Shown here: piece by piece, positions 25,778 to 35,765 of the stretch
How the letters are laid out: every line of letters begins with the position of its first letter
How positions within the stretch are numbered: the first letter of the stretch is position 1
DNA from: Spirochaetales bacterium
GTDB taxonomy: Bacteria; Spirochaetota; Spirochaetia; DSM-2461
Assembly (NCBI GenBank): GCA_003247135.1
Contig: QKAW01000055.1
Location: 1 to 64,000 of the forward strand
Length of the DNA: 64,000 nucleotides
Direction: 5' to 3'
The notes under the pieces: model-generated
The model's input: the letters and a program-made list of their open reading frames with translations, nothing else
Databases searched by the model: none
What the model was told of the DNA's origin: nothing
Position numbers and translations under genes: made by a program

Positions 25778-28282
25778 TTAATCCCATAGTTCAATAGATA
25801 AATCACTCTCCTTATTATCACCCTCATCTAATATTTCAGGTGTAAAAAATTCCAGCTCTGCATTAATTATACTCTCTTCAGGATTTAATTCAATCTCAAT
25901 TATATCAAGAATTTTCATTATACTTTCATTTTTTGATTCTTCTATAAAAGTGTGATATTCACAAAAAGTAGTAGGTTCAGTACCTGCTTTATACACTTCT
26001 CTAATAGAATTAGGACATTTTTGGGATTTTAAATCTCCTGAAACAGTGCAAATTGTCCTCTCTACAATACCAGATGGCTTATCAAACTCTTTAATCGGAA
26101 GTTTTTCGTGAATCTCTTCCATATATTTAGCCCAGACTAAACCTGAAAGAACTGCTCCATTATTATTCTGTCCTAAAGTATTAGCACCCTTATCAAATCC
26201 ATACCAAACAGCGGTAGTATAATAAGGTGAATAACCTATAGCCCAACTATGTTTCCAGTTTTCACTTGTTCCGGTTTTTCCAGCCATTGCCATTCCGTTA
26301 AACTGATTTTTTGTATTTCTGTAACCATAGTTTAGTGTTCCTCCCGGAGCTAAGGTTGTCTCAAGAACACTTGTCATTATATATGCATCCTGGGGAGACA
26401 TAACCTGACGATCAGCTCTATAGGATTTTTGAAGCATATCATCTTCTACATTGGCAATAATTGCTCCGTTCTGGTTTTCAATAAAACGAATTCCATAGGG
26501 TTCATTAGCTTTCCCATTATTTGCAAACGCTGAATAGGCTCTAGTCATCTGGGCAAGATTTACAGTAGAAGTACCTAAAGCCATAGGAAATTTTCTATCA
26601 AATTTAGCTCTTATCTCTCCTGGATCTGTAATTCCCAGAAGAGCTGCAGATCTTCTGATTGCATCATCAAAACCTATAATCTGTAATGCTTCAATTGCCG
26701 GAATATTTAAGGATTTATTTAATGCATATCGTAATAAAACATCTCCTCGCCAAACTCCACCATAGTTATTGGGAGTGTAAGGTTCTGCACCATCTAGTTC
26801 AAAGGTTTTTGGTTTATCTGAAAAATGAGTTCCAGCAGTTATTTTATTATTACTAATTCCTGCAGAGATAAAAAGAGGTTTAAAGGATGATCCAGGAGAA
26901 ATTTCAACCTTTGGATCAATAGCCCTGTTTAGCTGATTAGTATACTCAAACTTACTACCACCAACCATAGCCAAAATTTGACCATTCTTATTATCTATGG
27001 TAAGTAATGCTGTCTCTATTTGATTTTCATTTCTCTCACCACTGGATTTTAAAGCAACCTGACTAACAGTATTAAGGGAATTTAAACCTGTAACCAGAGA
27101 TAAAACTCTAATATTTGGAACAATTTCCTGATTAAAATAATCGTTTTCCTTTTTAATCTTTGCCTCTTCTTCTATTTTAATCTCTTTAATATTTGAAACT
27201 AAACCCATAAGACTGATTATTGATGAGAATTGATTATACACTGTATTCTTTTTAGCATCAGATTCAGTTGAGTAACCTTTTCTGACTTCTTCAAGTTTTG
27301 TTAATAAATAGTTGTCTGCAGATTTCTGATATGAAATATCCAGAGTTGTATGTATTGTATATCCATCTTTATAAACATCCTGTGTTCCATATAGAAGGTT
27401 TTTTATCTCTTCCCTTACATATTCTGTAAACCAAGGTGCCTGATCTTCCCTGTTTCTAGCATTATGAACAGTTTCAGAACCATCTCTTGACCAGTCAAAA
27501 TTGGCCCAATAAGTTGCAAAACTTTTATCTGCTTCTTCCTGTGTTAGGTAACCATTTGCAACCATTTGTGAAAGAACTCTTTGTTGAACTTTTTTTGCAC
27601 TTCCGGGATTTCTGTCAGGAGAGTATAGTGTTGGTCTAGCTACCTGTATAACACTCATTACAGATTCAGCAGGTGTATTTTCCTTAGCAGAGTGTTCAAA
27701 GAAATATTTACTAACAGCTTCAATACCATAGGCACCATGTCCAAAATTAACTTTGTTAAGGTACATCTGCATTATTTCCTGTTTAGTATACTGTCTTTCA
27801 ATTTGCCATGCTTCCCAAAGTTCAAGAAGCTTTGTAAAAACAGTTCTGTTAAAGACATTATCTAAACGGATTTTAGCAAGTTGCATTGTTAAGGTACTAC
27901 CACCACCTCCATCTAGATTTCCATTTTTTAACATACTGAACAGAGCTCGTGAAAAACCTCTAATACTAAATCCGCTATGTTGGAAAAAAGGGTTATCTTC
28001 CCTAGTTAAAAGAGCAAATACCTGAGCTTTTGGTAAGTCGTTAAATTCTATTAGGGTTCTTTGTTCTACTCCAACCAACTCTGAAATTACATCTCCGTTT
28101 CTGTCCAGAATAACAGAAGGAAGTGAAGGTTTTTCGTGAATAAAATTTTCGATATTTATATTATTTGTATTTATAGAAAGTGCAAATCCTAAACCCACAC
28201 TTAGAATAGTCATCAATATAATTAAAAGGGTTAAAAGTATACGAAACCCAATTTTATGTTTATTTGTAAAAATCATATGCAA
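25778..28282 (-). CDS. Class A penicillin-binding protein (PBP1A/1B-type)
   Basis: 834 residues. An N-terminal membrane anchor (13-36) precedes a GT51 glycosyltransferase domain with Glu95 in 'REDNPFFQHSG' and 'GGGGSTLTMQLAK', and 'YLNKVNFGHGAYG'. The transpeptidase domain has the serine nucleophile Ser465 in SSFK, SLN at 524-526 and KTGT at 669-672. It polymerises and cross-links peptidoglycan in the periplasm. The tail after about 770 is acidic and low-complexity. An insertion of about 60 residues between the two domains (345-405, Lys/Glu rich) is charged and coiled-coil-like. It leads the two-gene unit with the ParB-like gene. Confidence 0.92.
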   Translation of the reverse strand: MHMIFTNKHKIGFRILLTLLIILMTILSVGLGFALSINTNNINIENFIHEKPSLPSVILDRNGDVISELVGVEQRTLIEFNDLPKAQVFALLTREDNPFFQHSGFSIRGFSRALFSMLKNGNLDGGGGSTLTMQLAKIRLDNVFNRTVFTKLLELWEAWQIERQYTKQEIMQMYLNKVNFGHGAYGIEAVSKYFFEHSAKENTPAESVMSVIQVARPTLYSPDRNPGSAKKVQQRVLSQMVANGYLTQEEADKSFATYWANFDWSRDGSETVHNARNREDQAPWFTEYVREEIKNLLYGTQDVYKDGYTIHTTLDISYQKSADNYLLTKLEEVRKGYSTESDAKKNTVYNQFSSIISLMGLVSNIKEIKIEEEAKIKKENDYFNQEIVPNIRVLSLVTGLNSLNTVSQVALKSSGERNENQIETALLTIDNKNGQILAMVGGSKFEYTNQLNRAIDPKVEISPGSSFKPLFISAGISNNKITAGTHFSDKPKTFELDGAEPYTPNNYGGVWRGDVLLRYALNKSLNIPAIEALQIIGFDDAIRRSAALLGITDPGEIRAKFDRKFPMALGTSTVNLAQMTRAYSAFANNGKANEPYGIRFIENQNGAIIANVEDDMLQKSYRADRQVMSPQDAYIMTSVLETTLAPGGTLNYGYRNTKNQFNGMAMAGKTGTSENWKHSWAIGYSPYYTTAVWYGFDKGANTLGQNNNGAVLSGLVWAKYMEEIHEKLPIKEFDKPSGIVERTICTVSGDLKSQKCPNSIREVYKAGTEPTTFCEYHTFIEESKNESIMKILDIIEIELNPEESIINAELEFFTPEILDEGDNKESDLSIELWD

Positions 28283-28337
28283 ATATTACTCTGAGTAGGT
28301 TCTTATAGTCAATGATATTGAAAAAATCTAAAAGCAT

Positions 28338-28365
28338 AAAAAAACCGGAGAAAAACTCCGGTTTT
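28338..28365 (-). terminator. Intrinsic terminator of the 1143-residue protein gene
   Basis: 10-base stem AAAACCGGAG / CTCCGGTTTT with a five-base loop, followed on the minus strand by an uninterrupted T run; it begins 5 bases after the stop codon. Confidence 0.88.
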
Positions 28366-28370
28366 AAAAA

Positions 28371-31300
28371 TTATGCCAAAGGATCAGCACCAATTGTTCC
28401 AACTAAATCCTCTCGATATTTAGCTGATTTAAAGTAATCCAACATCTCTTTAGTCTCTTTTAAACTATTATTTACCTTATCGATAACACACTTTTCATGG
28501 TGAGTGTTATCTTGAATAAATTTTTCAAGATATTTAACATTGGATTCATAAAGTTTAATGCTCTTTTGTTGCATTAAATCCAGTCTTTCCTTGTACCAAT
28601 CAGATTTAAGAACTTCTTCTTTAGTAAACATTTTTCTAAATTCAGGACTATTTAAAGTCATTCCTTTATATTCACCCTCAGCCATTATATAAATAAGAGC
28701 TTTTAAAGGAGGTGCAGCACTCTCTACTGAACCATCTTTAATGTATTCTGTTGAAATTTTCTTGTATGTTTCTGTTATATTGTCAATTCCATCAACAAAA
28801 GCTTCTAAATCCTGTAATTCCGGTTTTAACATATCTTCCGGGAAAATTGAGTCTGGATTATCGAAAATCTTACCTAGGTAGTCTTGAGTAAATTTTTTGG
28901 TTAATCTCATTCCTAATATACTTGCAGGAATTGTTCTTCCATTGTATTCAAAATCTTTTACTCTCTCTAAATGACCATTTTCAAGAAGTCTGTATGCATC
29001 TCTCTCTTTTTCTGTCAATCGACACCACAGTTCTGGAATTAATAATGAAACATCATGGGAAACTTTGTACTTATGTCCAACATATCCGGCAGCAGAAGAG
29101 TAACCTTGATATCCAGTTAATATGTTAGATAACATTACATTGTTTAAGTCAGTAGTTGCAACTAAAGCATTAAATGGACCCTTAGTTAAAGCTCCTTCTG
29201 AACCAGCACCTGTAGTAGAAGGTGATTTACCAGTTAAACTACACATGAAATCCATTAATAGTTCAGGAAGTTCCTGATAGTGAATTGGTCCATATACTGC
29301 TAATGGTCTAATTTTCTCAGCTCTATCAATAGGATTATTTCTTCTTCCTGATAAAACTGCATTTACTGGATTGTGTACTGGTTTATCAGCAGGAATTTCT
29401 CTTGATAATCTAGCTCCAATTTTTGAAACATAAGAATTTAATGGATATAAAATATCTTTTTGTGTCTCAAGATATCTTGGGTTCTTTGTTGGAGAACCAT
29501 CAACTATTCTTGTATGACTTGGTAGAATAAAATATTTTACACTTTCATCGTTAATAACTTCTTGAACCATTCTCTTAACAGGTTCAGTATATCTGTTAAA
29601 GTTAATAGTATCGTTAATTATCTCAGTTGCAAACTCTCTTGGGTAAGGCTCAAAGTTTGATATAAACATACCAGTAGAGGATAGATCCTCTTCAGCTTGT
29701 TTATCATAGCCTCTGATTACTGCATCATCCGGTCTTTGGAAGAATCTTGATTCAGAGTTAATAGCCATTTTAACACTTTCGTTTTTATACATTGGGTTAA
29801 GATAGTCAAGTCTTTTTGCCGGAACTACAACACTAGCTGTTATATCATCTTCAAGTTGTAATTTGTCTGCAGGTAAGAAATCCTGTCTTAATTTATAAGT
29901 TCTTCCAATACCATTTAAGTCTCTACCAATTCTTAAATAACTACCACTTACGTTTCTACCGTTATATTTGAATTGGTGGCCAGGAATACCATTTATATAA
30001 TCAACACTGAATTTTTCTTTCCAGTTATCACCCCATGAAGGTTCGTAAAATCTTTTTATTAAAAAAACAATAGATTTTAGTCTAGGAGGAATTGTAAGCA
30101 ACCAGTTATTGTAATCATCACTCCAGTCAGGGTTTTCATTTAATAATCTGATAACTGACCCTAAAGATCTTTCACTTGAAAGTATAGATCTACTTTTACC
30201 CTGTCTTGGAACTCTGTATCTGTCTCCATAATTTTTATTAATGATTGATTCAACAATTTTCATGTCGGCTTCATAGTCACCAATAAAGATAGGTCCAAAA
30301 TCTATTGCATCCCATATTGATTTGGATATTTCAGATTTTCCACCTCCGGAAACCGTACATGGCTTATGACAGAAAGTTCCTTCTGCATCTGTACCTACTA
30401 ATCTCCAAGCTGGTGTTTTTGGGTGTTTTTCCATTCTAACTTTATATCCTGAAGGAAGAACATAGTAGTACCCCGGTAAAATATGAAGTTCTCCACCTTT
30501 CCAGATTGCTTTTTGACCATCAATTAATGTAAAAAATGTATCTTCTGGTACATAAATAACTTTAGGCTGATTTTTATCAATTGCATATCCTTCTTTCATT
30601 AAAGTTACTGAGTCTTTTAAAAGCTCCATTGCTTTTTTGAAAGTATGGCCTTTATCTATAGTACTGTCTGCTTTGTAACTTCTTCCAAGGTTTTTACAAG
30701 TGTATGCTAAAGCTCCACCAGCATGTTCCTCTTCATAAAGTCCTGAAAGGTTTGCAGAGTATCCCATCTGAGTTTTAACTTCTTTTTTACAATAACCAAA
30801 GTAGTTATCACCAATTATTGTTACAATAACACCATTCACATCTCTGGCTGTAATTTTGAAAGGAGTTCCATCATTGTAGATTTCATCTTCATTCTCCCAG
30901 CACATACCGTCTTTAATCTGTCTAGGAGTTGCATCTTTTTTATGTGGAAGTCCAAGATCTTTTTTCTTTAGCTCTGTTATTTGCGGAGCTAAAATAACAC
31001 ATCCTGTATGACCCGTCCAGTTTTTAGGGTTTAATGCTGCATCATTTTCTGGTAATAGTGGATCACCCGCATTACCAAAAATTGACTCTACAAAATCAAG
31101 GTTTGCAACAAGATTTCCTGGTACGAAGAATCTTACTTCCATAGATTTTTCTTCTGTAAAACCTTCAACCTTCGGACAAACAACCGGTCTTAAAAGTAAA
31201 GATACAAAAGTTTCAGCCTGTTTGCTCTCTTCTTGAGAATATGTAAATGGTAATTTTTTTAATACCTTAGGTGGATTTAAAGCTACTTTTAAAATTCTCG

Positions 31301-31802
31301 AAAAAGCAACTTTTGGAACAGCTTTTTTGTCAAAAGGAATTGGTAGGCCACCCTCTACTACATGAAACGAACCCTTTGTTGTTCTCCTGTCATTCTTAGG
31401 GTTGTGAACAACACCCTGTTTAATTTTATAAGAACTAACAATATCTGTAATAAATTCATCTTTACCTACAGGTAGAGATAAAACCCTGGATAAGCCGTGC
31501 TTGTCCAGAACAAATGTATTTGATGGGAGTCGCTCAGTTTTTTCACCTACATCACTTAAGTAAGTATCAAGAAATTTTTGAATTCTTGTATCAGCAGGGC
31601 TTAAATGTGTTGATAATAATCTATCTTTTTCTTTGAAGTGTTCAATAAGATCCCAAGCAGTTTCTAACTCCTCATTATCTTTACCTTCAAAATAAGGTAG
31701 ACCCATTGATGCTAATTTCATGTTAATATATTTTATATATTTATCCACGTTCTTATCATCTAAAGGATTTACGTTAATTCCAAAATCTCTGTTAACTTGC
31801 AT
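28371..31802 (-). CDS. Large cytoplasmic enzyme, probable pyrophosphate-type PEP carboxykinase
   Basis: 1143 residues, no signal peptide or membrane span. There is a phosphate-loop-like 'CTVSGGGKSEISKS' (GGGKSE at 486-491), 'GHTGCVILAP' (264-273), 'GDNYFGYCKKE' and 'EEEHAGGALAYTCKNLG' (357-373). The length of about 1140 residues, a P-loop in the middle and a GGxLAxxxK-like strand fit the PPi-dependent PEPCK family known from Propionibacterium and Entamoeba, which interconverts oxaloacetate plus PPi with PEP, CO2 and phosphate. I recognise this from general character, not from an alignment, so the protein may belong to a different uncharacterised family. It is monocistronic, with TTGACA upstream (31943-31938) and a strong terminator. 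Even codon use and long conserved-looking stretches suggest a core metabolic enzyme. Confidence 0.5.
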   Translation of the reverse strand: MQVNRDFGINVNPLDDKNVDKYIKYINMKLASMGLPYFEGKDNEELETAWDLIEHFKEKDRLLSTHLSPADTRIQKFLDTYLSDVGEKTERLPSNTFVLDKHGLSRVLSLPVGKDEFITDIVSSYKIKQGVVHNPKNDRRTTKGSFHVVEGGLPIPFDKKAVPKVAFSRILKVALNPPKVLKKLPFTYSQEESKQAETFVSLLLRPVVCPKVEGFTEEKSMEVRFFVPGNLVANLDFVESIFGNAGDPLLPENDAALNPKNWTGHTGCVILAPQITELKKKDLGLPHKKDATPRQIKDGMCWENEDEIYNDGTPFKITARDVNGVIVTIIGDNYFGYCKKEVKTQMGYSANLSGLYEEEHAGGALAYTCKNLGRSYKADSTIDKGHTFKKAMELLKDSVTLMKEGYAIDKNQPKVIYVPEDTFFTLIDGQKAIWKGGELHILPGYYYVLPSGYKVRMEKHPKTPAWRLVGTDAEGTFCHKPCTVSGGGKSEISKSIWDAIDFGPIFIGDYEADMKIVESIINKNYGDRYRVPRQGKSRSILSSERSLGSVIRLLNENPDWSDDYNNWLLTIPPRLKSIVFLIKRFYEPSWGDNWKEKFSVDYINGIPGHQFKYNGRNVSGSYLRIGRDLNGIGRTYKLRQDFLPADKLQLEDDITASVVVPAKRLDYLNPMYKNESVKMAINSESRFFQRPDDAVIRGYDKQAEEDLSSTGMFISNFEPYPREFATEIINDTINFNRYTEPVKRMVQEVINDESVKYFILPSHTRIVDGSPTKNPRYLETQKDILYPLNSYVSKIGARLSREIPADKPVHNPVNAVLSGRRNNPIDRAEKIRPLAVYGPIHYQELPELLMDFMCSLTGKSPSTTGAGSEGALTKGPFNALVATTDLNNVMLSNILTGYQGYSSAAGYVGHKYKVSHDVSLLIPELWCRLTEKERDAYRLLENGHLERVKDFEYNGRTIPASILGMRLTKKFTQDYLGKIFDNPDSIFPEDMLKPELQDLEAFVDGIDNITETYKKISTEYIKDGSVESAAPPLKALIYIMAEGEYKGMTLNSPEFRKMFTKEEVLKSDWYKERLDLMQQKSIKLYESNVKYLEKFIQDNTHHEKCVIDKVNNSLKETKEMLDYFKSAKYREDLVGTIGADPLA

Positions 31803-32050
31803 AATTTCTCCTGTTAATGTTTTATTATTAGAATCAGTAATACATAGAATCTAAATTACTAATACTATATATAAATATCGATAGAATGAAAAGTGTTTTT
31901 AGAGGATTGTTTGGTAAAACAACAAAGAATTTTTTTTTGTCAAAATAAAAGTATTCAGGATAAATAATAAATTTATAGATAATGTTTGACCTTTCATCAT
32001 CATATAGTTAAAATTGATGGATAATCAATAAAATTTAGGAGATAATAAAG
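31803..32050. other. 248-base divergent intergenic region
   Basis: It holds the promoters of the minus-strand 1143-residue gene and the plus-strand BMP operon. A minus -35-like TTGACA (31943-31938) has only a weak -10 at the right distance. The BMP promoter is listed separately. ATTGAT and ATCAAT (32013-32018, 32024-32029) form a short inverted repeat over the BMP transcript start. No riboswitch fold was recognised. Confidence 0.5.
31986..32014 (+). promoter_or_regulatory. Sigma-70-type promoter of the BMP importer operon
   Basis: TTGACC (31986-31991), 17-base spacer, TAAAAT (32009-32014). The leader is about 30 bases with TAGGAG at 32036-32041. Confidence 0.75.
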
Positions 32051-33127
32051 ATGAAAAAAATTGCACTAGTATTAGTTTTATTTTTATCTTTTGCTACAGT
32101 AGCATTCGCAAGTGGCAACAAAGAATCAGTATCATCAAAAATGAAAGTAGGTATGGTTACTGATGCAGGAACTATAGATGATAAGTCATTTAATCAGGGA
32201 ACATGGGAAGGTATATTAAAGGCAGGTGAGGATTTTGGTGTTACTGTTAAATATTTAAAACCTACAGGAACAACTGAAGCTGATTATTTAAAAGAGATAG
32301 GGAATTTATATGATGCTGGTTACAAATTTATAGTTACACCAGGTTTTAAATTCGAAACTACAATTTATCAAGCTCAAGATAAGTACAAGGATGCAAAATT
32401 TGTTCTTATTGATGGAACACCTCATACTCCGGACTATGCAACTTTCAGAGCTGAAAAAAATGTTGTATCAATATTTTTTGCTGAGCATGAATCAGGATTT
32501 CTTGCGGGTGTAGCTACAGCATTACAATTAAAAGAAGGTTCCGTAGGATTTATTGGTGGAATGGAAATACCTCCGGTACAAAAATTTAACTGGGGATTCC
32601 AACAAGGTATTGCTTATGCGAATTCTAACAAAGGAACAAAGGTAATGCTTAAGTCTGAGAATGTTATCTACCAAGGTACATTTAGCGAAGTTGCTGCAGG
32701 TCAGCAGTTAGCAGCTCAAATGTTTGATAAAGGTGTTACTGCAATTTTCTGTGCTGCAGGTGGTGTAGGTGTTGGTGCAATTAATGAAGCTAAATCTAGA
32801 GCCGCTGCTGGTAAAAATGTATGGATTGTAGGAGTTGATGTAGATCAGTATGCTGATGGTGTATATGAAGGTGGAAAATCAGTTATTTTAACATCTGCTA
32901 TGAAAAAAATTGGTACTGCTGCCTATGATATGATAGATGCAGAGCTTAAAGGTAATTTCCCTGGTGGAGAAACACTTGTATTCAATGCTGTAAATGATGG
33001 TGTAGGTTTACCCGTTAAAAATCCTAACTTAAGTAGTGATGTAATCAAAACTGTAGATGCAGTTTTTGCAGAATTAAAGAAAGGTTCAATAAAAGTTTCT
33101 GATGAGCAAGGTAACTTAATTAAATAG
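32051..33127 (+). CDS. BMP-family nucleoside-binding protein of an ABC importer
   Basis: 358 residues. The signal peptide 'MKKIALVLVLFLSFATVAFA' is followed by SGNKES; no lipobox cysteine is present, so it should be a soluble or otherwise retained periplasmic protein. 'GMVTDAGTIDDKSFNQGTW' is the ligand-binding signature of the PnrA/TmpC group, which bind purine nucleosides. Later 'HESGFLAGVATAL' and 'VDVDQYADG' are also family hallmarks. It is first in an operon with one ATPase, two permeases and a second BMP protein, and an AzgA-type purine permease lies next door, which supports a purine substrate. A terminator after it should make it the most abundant product. Confidence 0.88.
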   Translation: MKKIALVLVLFLSFATVAFASGNKESVSSKMKVGMVTDAGTIDDKSFNQGTWEGILKAGEDFGVTVKYLKPTGTTEADYLKEIGNLYDAGYKFIVTPGFKFETTIYQAQDKYKDAKFVLIDGTPHTPDYATFRAEKNVVSIFFAEHESGFLAGVATALQLKEGSVGFIGGMEIPPVQKFNWGFQQGIAYANSNKGTKVMLKSENVIYQGTFSEVAAGQQLAAQMFDKGVTAIFCAAGGVGVGAINEAKSRAAAGKNVWIVGVDVDQYADGVYEGGKSVILTSAMKKIGTAAYDMIDAELKGNFPGGETLVFNAVNDGVGLPVKNPNLSSDVIKTVDAVFAELKKGSIKVSDEQGNLIK

Positions 33128-33145
33128 GTCATAACAAATATTAGG

Positions 33146-33178
33146 GGGGGTGCGTATAGCACCCCCTTTTTTTGGGGG
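33146..33178 (+). terminator. Partial terminator with an alternative pairing that masks the next ribosome site
   Basis: GGGGGTGC (33146-33153) pairs with GCACCCCC (33159-33166) over a GTATA loop, followed by T7: a strong intrinsic terminator between binding protein and ATPase. The same CCCCC (33162-33166) can instead pair with GGGGG (33174-33178), the ribosome site of the ATPase, across the T7. The two pairings exclude each other. Confidence 0.8.
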
Positions 33179-33183
33179 AATAA

Positions 33184-34704
33184 GTGGATTATGTAATCGA
33201 AATGGTCAATATTAGAAAGGAATTTCCTGGAATTGTTGCAAATGATGATATCTCAATTAACTTAAGAAAAGGTGAAGTTTTAGCACTGTTAGGTGAGAAT
33301 GGAGCAGGGAAGTCAACTTTAATGAGTATTCTATTTGGTTTGTATACACCGGATAGAGGATTGATTAAAGTTAATGGATCGGTTGTTAATATTACTAACC
33401 CGAATGATGCAAGTGATCTAGGCATTGGTATGGTTCATCAGCATTTTAAACTTGTTCATAATTTTACTATTACTGAAAATATTATATTAGGAATGGAACC
33501 TAAAGGTATAAAAATTGACCTTACTGATGCCAGAGAGAGAATTGTTGAACTTTCCAAAAAATATAATTTAAATGTAGATCCCGACGCAAAAATTGAGAAT
33601 GTTTCTGTTGGAATGCAACAGAGAGTTGAAATATTAAAAATGTTATACAGAAATGCTGAAATTCTTATTTTTGATGAGCCAACAGCTGTTTTGACCCCGC
33701 AAGAAATTCTTGAGTTAATGAAAATAATGAGAAATCTTATTGATGAGGGTAAATCAATTATTTTAATTACTCATAAATTAAAAGAGATTAAGCAAGTAGC
33801 TGATCGATGTACTGTAATTAGACGAGGAAAAGTAATTGATACTGTTGATGTAAAAACATCTTCTCTGGAAATTATGGCAGAAAAAATGGTTGGTAGAAAA
33901 GTAACGTTTTCTGTAGAAAAAGGTGATGGGATACCTGGTAATGAAATTTTAGAAATATCAAATTTAAATGTTTATAATAATAGAAAAGTTCTTGGAGTAA
34001 AGGATTTCTCATTAAAAATCAGATCTGGAGAAATTGTGGGAATTGCAGGTGTTGATGGTAATGGACAGACTGAACTTATTGAAGCTATTACTGGTCTAAG
34101 AGATATTCATAGTGGTTCTATCATCTTGAATGGTCAGGATATATCAAGACTGAGTATAAAAGAACGGAGCAACAGAGGAATATCTCATATTCCTGAAGAT
34201 CGTCATAAACATGGGTTAGTACTTGATTACTCACTTGAAGAGAATCTTATTCTAGAGCAGGTAGAGAGTAAAAAATTCTCCAAAAATGGTTTTATAAACA
34301 AAATTTCTATGAGGGATCATGCTAACAAAATTATATCTGACTTTGATGTTCGTTCAGGTATGGGTCCATTAACTATAGTGCGATCAATGTCTGGAGGAAA
34401 TCAGCAAAAGGCAATAGTTGGAAGAGAAATTTTTCAAAATCCGGATCTATTAATCGCTGTTCAACCAACAAGGGGATTGGATGTAGGTTCTATAGAGTAT
34501 ATTCATAAAAGGTTAGTAGAGCAGAGGGATAGCGGAAAAGCTGTTCTTCTAGTATCACTTGAATTAGATGAGATTCTTGATTTGTCCGACAGAATTGCAG
34601 TAATAAATAGTGGTGAATTAATTGGTGTTGTAGACGGGGATAAAACTAATGAAAATGAGATAGGTTTAATGATGGCAGGTATTAGCAAAGGAGATAAAAA
34701 TTGA
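33184..34704 (+). CDS. BMP-type ABC importer ATPase (two ATP-binding domains)
   Basis: 506 residues with two nucleotide-binding domains. The first has Walker A 'GENGAGKST', signature 'VSVGMQQRVEIL' and Walker B 'ILIFDEPTA'. The second has 'GVDGNGQTELIEAI' in place of a full Walker A, 'RSMSGGNQQKAIVGREI' and 'LLIAVQPTRGLD'. The second site therefore looks degenerate (no GKS/T, Gln in place of Glu), as is usual in RbsA/NupA-type ATPases. The GTG at 33184 is taken as start because GGGGG sits 5 bases upstream and 'MDYVIEMVNIRKEFPGI' matches family N-termini. It energises the purine nucleoside importer with the two permeases that follow. Confidence 0.9.
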   Translation: MDYVIEMVNIRKEFPGIVANDDISINLRKGEVLALLGENGAGKSTLMSILFGLYTPDRGLIKVNGSVVNITNPNDASDLGIGMVHQHFKLVHNFTITENIILGMEPKGIKIDLTDARERIVELSKKYNLNVDPDAKIENVSVGMQQRVEILKMLYRNAEILIFDEPTAVLTPQEILELMKIMRNLIDEGKSIILITHKLKEIKQVADRCTVIRRGKVIDTVDVKTSSLEIMAEKMVGRKVTFSVEKGDGIPGNEILEISNLNVYNNRKVLGVKDFSLKIRSGEIVGIAGVDGNGQTELIEAITGLRDIHSGSIILNGQDISRLSIKERSNRGISHIPEDRHKHGLVLDYSLEENLILEQVESKKFSKNGFINKISMRDHANKIISDFDVRSGMGPLTIVRSMSGGNQQKAIVGREIFQNPDLLIAVQPTRGLDVGSIEYIHKRLVEQRDSGKAVLLVSLELDEILDLSDRIAVINSGELIGVVDGDKTNENEIGLMMAGISKGDKN

Positions 34705-35765
34705 ATTCTGATAAATTAAGACCATTATGGGTCGCATTAATATCTGTTTTACTAGGCTTAATAGCTGGAGGAATTTTAATGGCTTTTACGGGAAATAATC
34801 CTGTGGAAGGTTATATCTACCTTTTTAAAGGTGGTTTAATGAGCATTGAAAGAATTGGTAATACTCTTGCAACTGCAACTGCTTTAATTTTAACAGGTCT
34901 TTCTGTAGCATTTGCCTTTAGAACAGGTCTATTTAATATAGGTGCATCTGGACAGATGTTAATGGGAGGTCTGTGTGCAACAGCACTGGGTTTAAGCTTG
35001 AATCTGCCAAAACCAGTGTTATTACCTATAGTTCTTTTAGCAGCAATAATTGGTGGTGGGCTTTGGGGGTTAATTCCCGGGTTACTTAAAGCCAGGTTTA
35101 ATGTACATGAGGTTGTTGCCACAATTATGATGAACTGGATTGCATTCTGGACCGTAAACTATGCTGTTCCATCATTTTTTAAAGGTGAGTATTTAGAGAC
35201 AGAATCAAGGAATATTGGAGTAAATGCATCCCTAAGAGTCGAATGGTTAACAAAACTTTTTAATGGATCCTATATTAATCTTGGAATTTTTCTAGCTATA
35301 CTTTCAATAATAGTTATAGCTATTATCTTAAATAGAACAGTTTTGGGATTCCAATTAAAAGCTGTTGGATTTAACAAGGATTCAGCCAAATATGCAGGTA
35401 TGAATGTTAATAGAAATATAGTGCTCTCTATGGTTATTGCAGGAAGTCTCTCTGGTTTGGCTGGAGCAACATTTTATCTGGGTTACGCTTCAAATATTCA
35501 GATTGGAGTTCTTCCATCCCAGGGATTTGACGGAATTGCAGTAGCTCTTCTTGGAGCTAATAGTCCTTATGGTGCATTAGCTACAGCAATATTTTTCGGA
35601 ATTCTTCATTCTGGAAAGGGATTTATGAATGCTATGACAAGTATTCCACCGGAAATAGGAGACACTATTATCGCAATAATTATCTACTTTGCGGCTACAA
35701 GTCTTTTAATTCATAAGTTTTTAGATAAAATTAAAGCTTTTATAAAAGGAGCTAGAAAAAAATGA
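34701..35765 (+). CDS. BMP-type ABC importer permease 1
   Basis: 354 residues, about eight to ten membrane segments. 'FAFRTGLFNIGASGQML' is the BPD_transp_2 signature that meets the ATPase. The start is a TTG at 34701 that overlaps the TGA of the ATPase gene (TTGA), with AAGGAG seven bases upstream. It forms the translocation channel with permease 2. NupB/YufP-like in size. Confidence 0.9.
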   Translation: MNSDKLRPLWVALISVLLGLIAGGILMAFTGNNPVEGYIYLFKGGLMSIERIGNTLATATALILTGLSVAFAFRTGLFNIGASGQMLMGGLCATALGLSLNLPKPVLLPIVLLAAIIGGGLWGLIPGLLKARFNVHEVVATIMMNWIAFWTVNYAVPSFFKGEYLETESRNIGVNASLRVEWLTKLFNGSYINLGIFLAILSIIVIAIILNRTVLGFQLKAVGFNKDSAKYAGMNVNRNIVLSMVIAGSLSGLAGATFYLGYASNIQIGVLPSQGFDGIAVALLGANSPYGALATAIFFGILHSGKGFMNAMTSIPPEIGDTIIAIIIYFAATSLLIHKFLDKIKAFIKGARKK

